A stretch of DNA of 64,000 nucleotides, taken from Sympetrum striolatum (taxonomy: Eukaryota > Arthropoda > Insecta > Odonata > Libellulidae). The notes below the pieces were generated by a model. The model was not told the origin of the DNA. It saw only the letters and a program-made list of their open reading frames with translations, and did no database searches. Position numbers and translations under genes: made by a program. The stretch lies in the NCBI GenBank assembly GCA_947579665.1, contig OX388350.1, positions 87,997,152 to 88,061,151 of the forward strand, written 5' to 3'. Shown here one piece after another: positions 49,211-60,215 of the stretch (positions are counted from its first letter, which is position 1; every line of letters begins with the position of its first letter).

Positions 49211-49940
49211 GTGATTGCATAGGGCCATACACATATCACGTAACAATTAGGGGCAGTGGGGGTCCGGCTAGGCTTTACGTTCCTGGTGCGTGAGAGGAGG
49301 GGGTCAAAGTTTGCGTTACATCACAGTTTTAGAACTGCAAAAAATAAAAAAAATTTCTGCATGTTAAAGGTTGAATTTAAAACTTGCGCACAATTTTCCA
49401 GGGAAAGTTGGCAGCTCTGATCCAAGTGAGTGTCGAACAGAAGTAGTCGGAGTGCGAGTGTGGTAGGCTGTATTCCCCTGTCTGTGCGATGCTAATTATC
49501 AACATGTCATGGCATCGAATCTAGGAGAAATGTATGAAAGGCCTTTAAAATTGAAATTGTTTATTAGAAAGTGAATTATTATTGAGAACTAAAAATCTTT
49601 CTTTCGTGAATATAAGCCCAAAATTTTCACGAAGCACTTAAAGGAGTGGGAGGGGGGTCCTGCCTGGCTTTACAGTCCTTCTAATTGGGGGGGAGAGAGG
49701 GGTTGAAAGTAGGTAAATTTTGCATTACATATTTTATGTAGGACCCTTTAATAAATTCAGGGAAACTACATCTGCGGAAGATACAACCGGTATCATGCAA
49801 CCCCTCTGCTACCTCGGTTGGTCTGACAATATACGCAAGTTAAGAGAAATAGATGCTATTACGAGTTGTTTTAAAATTTCCCCGAATAATACGCAACAAT
49901 TACCAAGTAGAGAAGTAGTTTAGATTAACTGGTGTTTACA
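49211..49940. other. Unassigned sequence with a repeated G-rich motif
   Basis: Two similar stretches, about 49250-49320 and 49640-49740 ('gggg-tc-ggctaggctttac-gt-cttc' then g-rich and 'gcgttacat'), suggest a dispersed repeat with related ends. The frame 49720-49923 has protein-like composition but no family I recognise. Confidence 0.4.
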
Positions 49941-50345
49941 CCCCCTGCCACACCCCAAAATGTGGCTCCCAAGGTATCAACATAGATGTAGAAAAAGAAT
50001 AGCCTTGGCCAAGGAAATGAAGGGAATTAATGACGAAACGTTTTGGAAAAGGAATCAGGAAAAGATTTGTGAAATCTGTGGTTTGTAGCGTATTGGGTAT
50101 GAAACCATGGGTGTGGACCATAAAAGAGGAGGAAACATGTAGAAGCCTTAGAGATGTTGGCATGGAATGTAAGTAGGAAAACAAACACGGAGGTGCTGGA
50201 GATGGTTGGGGAGGAATTTCATTGATTTGACAGAGGAAATGTCAAATATCGAGAGGAGAAGGGTTACTGAAGAATGCCATTGAGGGTGGAATTCAAGGGA
50301 AAAACAGAAGACTAAAGGTGTTGCATGATTTAAAGGGTTATCTAC
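49941..50345 (+). pseudogene. Non-LTR RT C-terminal remnant
   Basis: Across frames it reads SVLGMKPWVWTIKEEETCRS, then EVLEMVG and LLKNAIEGGIQGKNRRLKVL. This matches the widespread retrotransposon tail 'V..YG.E.WT..K.D...L...E.....' and 'LL...IEG...G.R...R'. Several frame changes and stops: a fossil in the intron. Confidence 0.55.
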
Positions 50346-50839
50346 TGGGGTGTATCACGAAAAACCTTTTTCCGAAATTCAAAATTTCAAGTCCATAGAA
50401 AGTTGTAACCGTGGTCACAAATTTACCGAAAAAATTTTTAATTGAATTTAAAAATAATTAGATCTGCCACAATGGGCCAAACATTTGATATTTTTGTTAA
50501 AAACATAATTTTCTATTTTTAAACAAAAATAAAGCTAATTTTTTGTTTTCAAGTACAAAAATATAAAATTTAGAATGTTGCCTATGAAAAACTTAATATT
50601 TATCAAATGCACATATTTTTCAAATTTCAGCCCATCCATTTTATTATTTTCAATTATTTTGTTTATAGTATAGGAATTTTGCAGGGTTTTGCAAAGGTAC
50701 AACGCTCATGTATGTTTTAACAATTTTTGTGGCCATTGGGTATCACAGAAAAGTACACTAATTCAATGAGATTTAACGTATTTTTGCCCAATAAATGTCT
50801 ACAGTACTTCTAATGATCTCCATTAATAATTTTCTTCAG
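50346..50839. other. AT-rich intron-like sequence
   Basis: Many poly-A/T runs; no coding content recognised. Confidence 0.4.
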
Positions 50840-51166
50840 GAAATACCATTCATCGTGAGTGCATTTCCTGTGGAAGCAAACAAGTCTAGCGATGAAGCAG
50901 AAGAGGAAGTTTCTCATCCAGCTGCTGGTCCCTTATTGTCCAAGTTAATGCAGTTTGCTTTTCTCTCTTTTTTCGAGACTAATGACAACTTATTTACAGC
51001 AAAACTGAATGATCAGAAGCATTATTCCAGTTTTAATGTAGTGCCCTCTCACCCGCTTATGGAAATTTCTTTCTTGTATGTTCCATTTGTTCATAATAAA
51101 CTTCACCCACTTTGTCTATGCATCACAAGGGGTCGTCTTACCACTTTTCTCTCTCATGAACTGTAA
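50840..51166 (+). CDS. Candidate exon 5 (possibly alternative terminal exon) of the ZAD zinc-finger gene
   Basis: It follows an acceptor (tttcttcag) in phase 0 and encodes EIPFIVSAFPVEANKSSDEA, then EEEVSHPAAG. The beginning resembles exon 3 (FIVKAFPIQA). No strong donor follows; weak options are near 50909 and 50928. The frame stays open to a stop at 51164-51166, which would make it an alternative 3' exon. The residues after about codon 30 look less gene-like, so an internal exon ending near codon 23-30 is equally possible. Confidence 0.5.
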   Translation, partial: EIPFIVSAFPVEANKSSDEAEEEVSHPAAGPLLSKLMQFAFLSFFETNDNLFTAKLNDQKHYSSFNVVPSHPLMEISFLYVPFVHNKLHPLCLCITRGRLTTFLSHEL

Positions 51167-51499
51167 AAAGCATTACCTTTCAATCCCCATAGAATGCAAG
51201 GTATAAAATGCAAATGTCCTATTGTACATTTAACTTAACATTCTCACATTACATTTTCCGTTTTACCTAACTTGCTCTCAAAATTTTAATGACCAAACCA
51301 CACAATAATTATTATTTTTAATTTAATTCATGTATTCAATTAATTTAATTAATGTACTTTATGAATGAAAATCCATGAATGTTTTCCTTATTTTTCCCTT
51401 ATCTTTGGTTTATGTTATTTAGTTTATCGCTATCTTTTTTAAATGTGAACTGATTCTTATTTATGTATCGCATGTAAGTAACTATTGGTATTGTATTTA

Positions 51500-51822
51500 C
51501 CGTATTTGACGGCATATAAGACGCACCTTTTTACCTAAAGTATGTCTCGAAAAATTTCCCTGAATCTTATATGTGAAGGTTCAACCTGCACAGATTAACT
51601 TTCAATACTGAATGCTATTTTTAGCCCAGATGGTCTGTACTACCTATTTCATAATTGCATTCAATGACAGTGTTAATATTTGGCTTTTACGAAACGTGAC
51701 AACTAAAAGAAACTACATTTTAAGTTATTGTGGTACCACGCTTTCGCACGGACTATTAAAACTTTTTTTCCTTGTGAGTGGTCAACTTAATGAGGGTGAG
51801 TCTTATATGCTGTGAAATACGG
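51500..51822. mobile_element. MITE, 323 bp, TA-flanked
   Basis: Inverted ends CCGTATTTGACGGCATATAA and (right end, complement) CCGTATTTCACAGCATATAA, extending to about 28 bp with three mismatches. TA lies on both sides. It has no transposase. The TA duplication suggests mobilisation by a Tc1/mariner- or pogo-type enzyme. Confidence 0.75.
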
Positions 51823-51954
51823 TAGTTATTTTTTTAATGTTTTTCTATTTTGTTATCTTTTAGCTATTACTATCGGTAGGTTTGTGCAGGTTTCTTACAC
51901 TTCCTTTTGGGTGTTTTCCTGCAGTGGATTTTTTCCCCTAAGAATCACACGCCT

Positions 51955-52290
51955 GGAGTGAGCCGGGACACGACGTCCAATTTAAGGAGGCTAAAATAAT
52001 TTCAAAAGAGAGACGATATTACCCACGGGTAATAAAAGAAGCGATAGAAATATTCAAAACGCCAGAAATTATGAACAGAGAGGACGGCTATTATATTCAT
52101 AATAGTTGGAAAGGAATCCTAAGAACGAATCAGAGAGCACGGCCAATCACGAAGTAGCAGTGGATGGAGTATATAAAGGGGAAAGGAAACATGAAATGCA
52201 TTTCGACCTGAAGACGACTGCTGGAATGCGGTCGAAACGTCGTCCAACAAAAACAAAATACATGGAAGAGAACCCAAAAACCATGAAGAT
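51955..52290 (+). pseudogene. Penelope-like element, 3' fragment (end of GIY-YIG ORF and terminal region)
   Basis: The plus frame from about 51976 reads DVQFKEAKIISKERRYYPRV, then IKEAIEI and MNREDGYYIHNSW, ending at a stop near 52158. This is the conserved C-terminus after the GIY-YIG domain (compare NINRDDGF in the element at 42.2 kb). It is followed by the terminal region with a hammerhead-like motif. Upstream RT sequence is missing, so it is a strongly 5'-truncated copy of a different Penelope family. Confidence 0.72.
52204..52250 (+). ncRNA. Hammerhead-ribozyme-like motif in the Penelope fragment
   Basis: CTGAAGA (52208-52214), then helix GACTGC/GCGGTC with loop TGGAAT, then GAAA (52234-52237) and CGTCGTCC. 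The CUGANGA - stem II - GAAA core is complete and stem II has 6 bp. Position after the Penelope ORF agrees with the known location of such ribozymes. Activity is untested. Confidence 0.65.
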
Positions 52291-53307
52291 TTATTATTAT
52301 TATTATAATCTTTTTATTTATGCTGATTTGGTAATAGTGTAGGGGTTCAATCTACCTTTCGAAAATAATTATTCTCTTTGTTAACTCTCTATATTTTTAA
52401 ACATTTCATACATTTACGTCATATTATTTGTGATATCGCATACTTTTTAAATTACAGTAGAAGTCCGTGATAACGAGTAAGGCATATAACGAGCGTTGCG
52501 TTATAGTGAGTGATACTTTGGATGTTGTTGGTCCCACAGCTTAAAGATACACTGCTGATCATGTGTTTGCTTGATAAATTCAGCGATAGCTTCGCATACC
52601 CATGAATATGGCTCAGATTTCAGCTAAGATGATGTTTTCGGTAGAAGAGTAGGCCTAGAGCCGACGTTGATATCAATGGTGCACTATGATAGGAGTGTTT
52701 CGCGCACAATGTTCAACGCTTGCACATCTTAAGCCTATCCTTTAGTTGGATGACTCACACCATAACATAAGATTCCAATGAGAAAAATTCGAAAGTGCTG
52801 ATTTGTTTACTCCTCACAAAACTACAAAGGAACCTTCGAGAAGTAATTTGATCTTGCACCCTGAAAACAGAGTTTAATATTACGTTTGAGAGACAAGTAG
52901 ATTGATAAAACGCTCAGATCTTCTGCATGAGAGTGTTTTAAGGGTATGAATGCAAAGCTAGGCTTGTGAGTAGTTCTTTTGAGAAATTCACAGTGAACAG
53001 TTCAAAGTTCGAACAGTTTGGATTTCATAAGGTACAGATGGACATCGAAAATTCTTTTCACAATCTGCTAATAAATTGAGGCCACTATCAGAAAAATGTA
53101 AGTTAATGGCTAGGTGGTTTTTTGTCAAATAACTAATATTAGATGCATAAATAAGGATTGTCTTATTTTAGGGCTGTTATCGGAGGGTACATCTCAAGAT
53201 GAGTTTAGCGACAATTGCAAAGGTACTGGTAACTTTATTAAGCATTCTGGACATGATAGAAAATATACTGATGTTGATTTTATGATTGCCTGTTAATTTG
53301 ATGTAGT
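52291..53307. other. Intron-like sequence with a Tigger-type terminus
   Basis: At 52455 (after TA) CAGTAGAAGTCCGTGATAAC is the end of the Tigger family seen at 46.2 and 62.5 kb; no transposase or second end was found. The frame about 53170-53296 (LLSEGTSQDEFSDNCKGTGN...) follows a tag acceptor-like site and might be a further short exon, but I cannot place a donor. Confidence 0.4.
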
Positions 53308-53335
53308 ATGCAAGCTACATTTAACTCATATATAC
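53308..53335 (+). repeat. Isolated satellite-end motif
   Basis: 'gtatgcaagctacatttaactcatatatac' is the terminal motif of the satellite units at 9-14 kb, without monomers. The hAT element inserted right after it. Confidence 0.6.
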
Positions 53336-54182
53336 TAGAGACGCACGGCTTAGGCCAAAATCTGGCATTCGGCTTCCGCCTCGGACTTGGTCTTTGAATA
53401 GCCGAATACTAAATGTAATATTATTAATGAAGATTATGAGGGAATAATGATTAAAATTACAATTTACGGAATAAAATTAAATTTGTTTGGTATTGCTGCG
53501 CATGCGGAGGACGGTTTTGGGCGTTCGTGGTTATGGGCAGTCATGGAAGAACGCTCAAACTGGTTCTGGATTGCCTTTGCGAATACATCTAATACGATAA
53601 CTTAATTACCCATTTCAATAACAGCACTCGATATAACTCATGATGTAAACAAAGTTGCTCATTATACCCATTCCCTTCAAAACAATACAATCATCCGTTA
53701 CACAATCATTCCGCTCAGAAATTGCACGAGTGAATTAATTCTGCATCTTATTGCGCAATTAATTGCCTACTGTAAAAACGAACTTAACACCCAGAACTTA
53801 TTATCAGTATCATTTGTAACTTTAACAGACGAGGCTAAGGCTAAACAATCAAAATTTTACGTTCGTACAGAAAGCTCACTGTTACAAAAGGTAAAGTAGG
53901 ACAATGTAAGAACCTTAAACGTTTTTACTGAAATAAAAATAAGTTAAATATTAATATTTTAGCTATGCGATGAATAATTGGTATTTCAACTAACATTCCT
54001 GCATCATTATCTATTTGTTTTTGTTGTTCATATCGAATAATTCTTTTCAAATAATGTATTCCAAAATCACCTTTAGAGCTGTATTTGATTTTAAATTAAT
54101 TTATTCCATGTAGCCCATGAGTTTTTCAAAAAAGAGCCCTATTTGGGAATTCTTCACATCTTGTGAGGATGAATTGAAGGCA

Positions 54183-56889
54183 CCCAAGTAACACGACATC
54201 GTTGGGCCAACGTTGGCAAACCGTTGTTGTCCACGGTTGGCCAACGGTATGGAATGGCACTCCGCCTCACCGTTTGCCAACCCACCATTCCCCAACGTTG
54301 GGCCAACCAACACCAGCCAACAGAGGCCCAACCGTAACTTCGTTGGCCCTACATTGGGCCAGCAAAGTAATTACTCTTTGCCAACATTAATGCTACTCTT
54401 TTCCAACAGGAAATGCACCTTTCATATTATATTTAAAATTACGCAGAGGTAATTGAAGGAGTGAAATAATAAATACCAAGAGATATATATAAAAAAGTTT
54501 GTCATATATTTCCCAAAATGATTATATTAATTCATATTTGAAAATTTAATTACAAATCCAAGAGAATGTTAAATTACAAATAAAATACTGGAAAAAGTTT
54601 TATATTACAAAATGTATATTTACAATTTTTGTCTTGATTCCAAAGAATACTTTACATAAAGTACTTCCTAATTATATAAGTTATACAAATAGGTAATTAC
54701 CTTATTTTAAACTAACTAAAGAGCCTCATTTGACAAAATGGTTTACATAAATAAGATATTTTATCTTTGAAATTTTGCAGCAGTACACATTTAACAACTT
54801 GTCTGCATTAATAATATAATTACACTGACGAGCTTTTCCTTCAAAAATTCCTAATTTACTTCTGTGAAATGGTTCTTCAAAGTAGTTGCTTTTCTATTGG
54901 AATACATCTGTGTAAAACCAATGAATTCACAGCTTTACTAACAGATTGAATACTTACAACATTCGTATCATCACTGAGGAAGCGGGTACTTTCTACCTCC
55001 TGAGAAAATTGGTTTTGTTTCCTATGAAAATAATAACAAATTTGTAATCATATAAAGCTCTCTACGGCCGCACATTCTTGTTTTTTGTATACAGATAGAA
55101 AAGTAAGGATACTCACCAATATTACTTCATTGTCCTTTCCAAGAAACAACCATGGTTGTTTTAACTGTAGTTTTAAAACTGCAGTTTTCAGGTTTATCGA
55201 AATCATCCTTTGTACGAAATGGAACCTTTAAATTTTCTGGTATTGTGAATTCAGGATCCTAAACTGCTGAATTGCCTGGGTTTATTTTCTGTAGTATTTC
55301 ATCTTGTCTTGCATATATCTTTTGTATTTTTTTCTAGATGGGCCAAATGTCTAGCTATTACATCAAAAGCTGAAAAAATTACATTTTAAAAGTTAAAATT
55401 ATAGTTAAACTATATGAAACATCACCTAAAAAATTATGAATATAAGAGAATCTACTAACTGTTTGATTTCAATTTTTTCTCCTTGAAGACCTTTACACTT
55501 GAAGTAGATGGTACTGAAAGTTCAATAACATCAACAGTAGAAGCTGGAAGAAAAATTGTTGTTGCAGGTAGACTAATAATACATAACTGATAGTGTAACT
55601 ATATACAGGTTTCCTCATTAATGTATACATACCTATATTTGTGAGGATTGAACTAGCAATGTTACTCTCGGAGGAGATGGATAAGGCCGCTCACAAAACT
55701 CCTCTACTCTTGTAGTAGGTTGTTCTTCACTCGAATCATCTAAAATGTAGCTCCTAATTATTTACCTTTTACGGATTGTTGTGTCAGAAACAACAACCAA
55801 TAAATATTGTGCATTCCGTTCTTAGTAGTCGAGTTGAATTAGAGAGATCACCTAAACAGAGAAGAGGAACCACTACACAACAATAACAATCAGAACCGCA
55901 CATCCATTCCGGACAAGCGGAAATACCACTAGCATTACCTAGCGATAGTATTTGTAAGTATAGTAAACTCCCGATGATCGGGGCGGCGGCCGGTTCGGAT
56001 AACAAAATTTCTGATTAAACGAAGTCCCGCCAAACACCCCAAATTGCGTTAATACCACGAAATATAATCGTAAAACGTGTGTACGTAGAATGCTATTGAT
56101 ATGGTTGTGAATAAGCCTGCATGTTTTTGACTGAAAAATTTGTGTAGACGTGTTAAAAAGGCGCCAAAGTATGATTGAAAATTCAAAGTTTTTAAATGCT
56201 TAATAACATAGCTCGTTTATTTTGCGTTCTTAATGAAAAAATACGCCTTATTTGGCAGCGGGGGTGTCACGAGCAAATAAATAATGGGTCGCGGTGGTAT
56301 TCGATGGGTGGGGGTGGGGTAGGTGCATTCGGAAAATTTTGTTCCGATGTACGCGATTCGGATAAACGGGAGTTTACTGTAAAAAGAAAAAATGTCTGTA
56401 CTGTAGGTGCGAAGCGGAAAATGGAATTCGAAATACCTGGGAAAAAGACGGAATGTAATTAAATGTTTAAGGTATCAAAAAAACTTTAGCTTGTTTATCT
56501 TTAAGGATAAATCACTTCCCTGTTTTCTTTCTATTGAATACAATTTTGTATAATAGAAATTAAACAGAGAAGAGTTCCTATACAAAATTTTACTTCAATG
56601 GAAGAATCGGGTTTGTATCCTCACATCAGTTTTTATTTACTATCTATTTCCCTTCCTTGACGCCTTAAGTACGTTTCTCCATGCAAAAATCCATCACTTA
56701 ATATTCGTTGGCAAAAATTAATCAACCCAATGTTGGCCCTGTGTTGGCAAAACCACCAATTTCTTCTCAAATCTCTGTTGTAAATAGTCCGTTGGCCCAA
56801 TGTCGGCATTACGTTAGTTTTTCCACTAACCATTTGCCAACGGTGCCTACCAAATCCTGCCGTTGGCCCAACGACCTGTGTTACTAGGG
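54183..56889. mobile_element. 2.7-kb TIR DNA transposon, superfamily unassigned, nested in hAT
   Basis: Ends CCCAAGTAACACGACATCGT and (right, complement) CCCTAGTAACACAGGTCGTT, followed on both sides by many TTGGCCCAACG / CGTTGGGCCAACG palindromic blocks (about 54200-54390 and 56700-56880). The flanks share (G)CA, so the target duplication is 2-3 bp. The interior has no transposase I recognise, only AT-rich sequence and a nested MITE. The short duplication excludes hAT, and TA/TTAA types do not fit. Confidence 0.75.
55961..56379. mobile_element. Tigger/pogo-type MITE (419 bp), third nesting level
   Basis: TIRs TAGTAAACTCCCGATGATCG and (right, complement) CAGTAAACTCCCGTTTATCC, TA on both sides (55959-55960 and 56380-56381). 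Wording resembles the Tigger ends elsewhere in the window. No coding capacity. Confidence 0.75.
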
Positions 56890-58812
56890 CAGAATGTCAA
56901 ATTTGCTGCTTCAAAATTTCATGTGGTGGAAAAACACCAAAATCCTTCACAACAACATCAATGATTAACCATCTTCGAACAAGGCATAATAAGGAGTACA
57001 ATGAGTATAATGAAAAGAAGAAGGATTTAGAGAAAGATGTGGCACCTAAAATACATTGTGCTCTTGCTTATCTACCCTCAAAACAGCAAACTTTACAAGA
57101 ATGCTTCAATAAGGCTATTCCTTATAGTTTTGAATCAGTTGAGGCAAAAAATTAAACAGAATGCTTGCTGAAATGATAGCAATAGCTTGCCAGCCATTTT
57201 CAATTGTTGAAGATGAAGGATTTTTGAGATTTGCACAAGCTATGAATCCCAGATACAAAGTTCCTTCTAGAAGACATGTAACAGAAAAAGATATTCCTGA
57301 GGTATATTCTGCTGTGTTCAAAAAGATAAACGAAAAAATTAAATGTACTACCAACAGACATTTGGACTTGCAGAAACAACCAGAAATCTTTTTTTGAGTT
57401 TGATAGCACGATGGATTGACAATGAATTTAACCATGATTCTGCTTTACTAGCTTGCCGAGAAATTCTTGGAACTCATACAGCTAACAACATTGTAAAACT
57501 GATTGAAGAAATACTAAAAGAAAGGCAAATCAATAAAGAAAAATGTCATGCTATTGTCACTGATAATGGAGCAAACATGGTGAAGGCTATGAGTGATCTA
57601 GGAATTACAAGCATAAAATGCTTTGTTCACACCCTTCAGTTATGTGTTCACAGAGCAATTTTAGCATATTGCAACATAGCAGAATTACTTGCTATGAGCA
57701 GAAAGATAGTAGGTCACTTCCATCATTCATCTTCATCCAATGACAAACTATGGGAAATACGAGAGATCTTGGAATTGCCATGTCATTCACTTTTACAAGA
57801 CGTTCAAACAAGTTGGAATAGCAGCTATTACATGTTAAAAAGGCTGCTTGAACAGAAGAAAGCACTAATATTGTTTTTCGCTGATAACAATATCAACATA
57901 ACAGGACTTATGTTCAATGGTTGCTCACAGAGAAAGCAGTTTGTTTATTGGAACCTGCTGAAGAAGTTACAAAACTCATGTGCTAAGATAATGCAAGTAT
58001 TTCTTATATGATACCTGCTGTTAAGATACTTCTGGCATTCTACTCAAGGGAAGGTTCTGAAATTGGTTTGCATTCAATGAAAGCTGAGATGCAGATGGAA
58101 ATTCAGAAACGATTTTGTGACCTTGAAAGCCAATTGCATAACTCCATTGCCATATTTTTAGATCCTAGGTTTAAGGATAATTTTTTACAAGTGATGAAAT
58201 TATGCACCGAGTGCATGCAAAGATAGTAGAACTAAAGAATATGAATGAGGACTTGGTTAAATCTTTTTCTGGAAATGTGCAGATAGCAACTCCATCAAGC
58301 AGAGCACAAAGCTTCAACATATGGGATTGCTTCAATCAAATGGCTTCGACTTCAACATTTGCCAGATCCCCACCTTCAGAAGTTGAAGAGGAAATAAGAC
58401 TTTATTTAAGTCAGCCACTATTGGAGAGGAAAGAATGCTCAACAAATTGGTGGCAAAATCACCACCAGCAGTGCCTTATACTAGCAGAGATTTCCAAGAA
58501 ATACCTATCACCACCACCAACTTCTGTGGAAAGTGAACGTTTATTCAGCATTGCAAATCTGCAGTACCGTGACCGCAGGAGTAATCTGGCTGCAAATAAT
58601 CCAGAAAAATTATTTTTTCTTCTCTATAATCTTAAATTTATAAAATTTGATTACTTAATATTAAATAAAAATTTTTTAAGATTTCTAATTTTTCTTGTAT
58701 TCTATAAATTATTTCGATGGGGTAATATTCAGCTTCGGCCGAATACAGATTTTAAAATTCGGCTATTCGGTATTCGGCAAAAAAGAGTATTCGGTGCATC
58801 TCTAATATATAC

Positions 58813-59458
58813 TTCATATTATTATTTTTATGCATTAATGGCGTTTTCTTGGCTGGCAAAATTTCAATTAAATTCAAAAATCTGCTGATGATGTAGTCTA
58901 ATAAGATATTGAAACAAGCATGGACATGCCAATGTGGAGGATCTAATGAGTGGATGTTACGTTTTATATAGCTTGCCAAATAATTGTAACTAATTTTTTC
59001 CATCCCACGCTTTGCAACCTCTTGGAAGAAAGAACTCTCAAAGACTTGGAAAGTTTATATCTACAACACTAAAAACTTCAGCATAGAAAAAAATGTTTTA
59101 ATAGATATCGGGCGAATCCAAACTAGAAATCCAAACTACAATTATGATAAGTTTCCGATTGTTTGCTTATGTAAACAACTATATTAAAAAGTTGAATAAG
59201 TTGGCCACATAAGCGTTAAACTCCTCTGGTTTTCAAAACATTTAGTTTATGAAAGAATTCACATTTATTGTATTAAGTAGCAGGCATGAATATACTAGCC
59301 CCTGTAAGGTAGGAATTCTTTCGTGTTCTCGGCAGTCTTGGACCCCTCCCCATTGGCAAATCCTGGCTGCGCCACTGCTGTCTGCAAATCATAGTTTGTA
59401 GGCACAAAACTCGACATGTTTGAGGTTATAGAAAAATATACCAGTGTTTGAAACTTAG
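58813..59458. other. Intron-like sequence, nothing recognised
   Basis: No gene or clear repeat ends. A 'cctccccattggcaaatcctggctgcgccactg' stretch near 59340-59380 looks like part of a dispersed repeat. Confidence 0.4.
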
Positions 59459-59581
59459 GATATTGCGTGTTGACAAACTTCGTCAGCTGTTAGAGGGAGA
59501 AGATGGTGCTGCAGAAGCAGTCTTTAAACGGATAGCGAGCACCATCTATAGGGAAATTCCGGTTTCATACAACTACACCTG
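59459..59581 (+). other. Possible alternative (non-coding) first exon of the finger transcript
   Basis: It ends in a near-perfect splice donor (ACCTG|gtaagtgtg at 59582). The segment is open (VDKLRQLLEGEDGAAEAVFK), but joining it to the acceptor at 60215 does not keep the finger frame; it would serve as 5' UTR ahead of the ATG at 60246, which has a good context (aggaagATGg). This would give a transcript without the ZAD. Evidence is limited to the donor and position. Confidence 0.35.
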
Positions 59582-60215
59582 GTAAGTGTGGAATGTCGAA
59601 TTGAATTTTTGAATAACTTAGGATGATATTTTATGCCTGATGATTCTATGTCCGCAAGAGTGTCTTCGATGGGTTGTTTTTGGTATGGTGTATGTCCTTT
59701 TCACAGAAGCTGATGGGATAAGTTTTGATTGGAAAGGTTAATTACATTTTGAGTGTTGGTTATAGTTTTTTATTTATTGTGGTGTGGAGAGTGCATGAGA
59801 TTTTATAATTTCATTTGTGTTTTTGAGTTCTGTTGTCACATTTGTGAATGAATGAATGGTACTCATTCTTTTCAAATCTAATCGTTTAAACTATCCTTCA
59901 CGTATTGTATGTAGTATGTATCTGTCTAAAACAAATATTGAAGAAGTAGGTAGTGGATCAACATATTTGCGTACAATTTCCTAATATTTTTGGTATTGAA
60001 AATGGATGCAAAAAATATTGCCAGCATTTGAAAAGCTTATAACATACTTTTTTTCGTATGGTTATTGAGAAGGTGAAGAGAAAGAGGAAAAAGAATGATT
60101 TAATGCCAAGCGATTCGAGTTGAGATATGGAGTGACCTTAAAATTCACTTTCTGAACAATGCTTAAATCATTGAATTTATCTTTGTTTCTAATTTTGTGT
60201 TTCTGTTTGGAATAG
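59582..60215. other. Probable last intron segment before the finger exon
   Basis: AT-rich, ends in acceptor tgtttctgtttggaatag. No repeats recognised. Confidence 0.5.

Larger units (their letters stand above)
54105..58640 (+). pseudogene. hAT transposase (BED finger, catalytic core, dimerisation domain), broken
   Basis: The BED zinc finger is split by the nested element: KSPIWEFFTSCEDELKA up to 54182, then ECQICCFKIS and TSMINHLRTRHNKEY after 56890. Removing the insert makes the finger contiguous. Next come AEMIAIACQPFSIVEDEGF, the catalytic segment TDNGANMVKAMSDLGITSIK with CFVHTLQLCVH, and at the C-terminus the hAT dimerisation motif YLSPPPTSVESERLFSIANL followed by DRRSNL and PEKLFFLLYNL. 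Frame changes and stops (about 57154, 57396, 58010, 58215) break the gene. Superfamily is clear; activity is excluded. Confidence 0.88.
53336..58804 (+). mobile_element. hAT element (5.5 kb) with nested insertions
   Basis: Perfect 8-bp duplication atatatac (53328-53335 and 58805-58812). Ends TAGAGACGCAC and (right, complement) TAGAGATGCAC. It contains a broken BED-finger/hAT transposase gene and a nested 2.7-kb TIR element. Subterminal 'attcggctattcggtattcggc' repeats on the right mirror 'cattcggcttccgcctcgg...gccgaatact' on the left. Confidence 0.88.

Noticed and set aside
49720..49923. Small protein gene
   Set aside because: Protein-like composition but no family, no splice signals and located between dispersed-repeat stretches.
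53114..53296. Extra exon of the zinc-finger gene
   Set aside because: An acceptor-like tag and protein-like residues are present, but no donor compatible with phase 0 could be placed.
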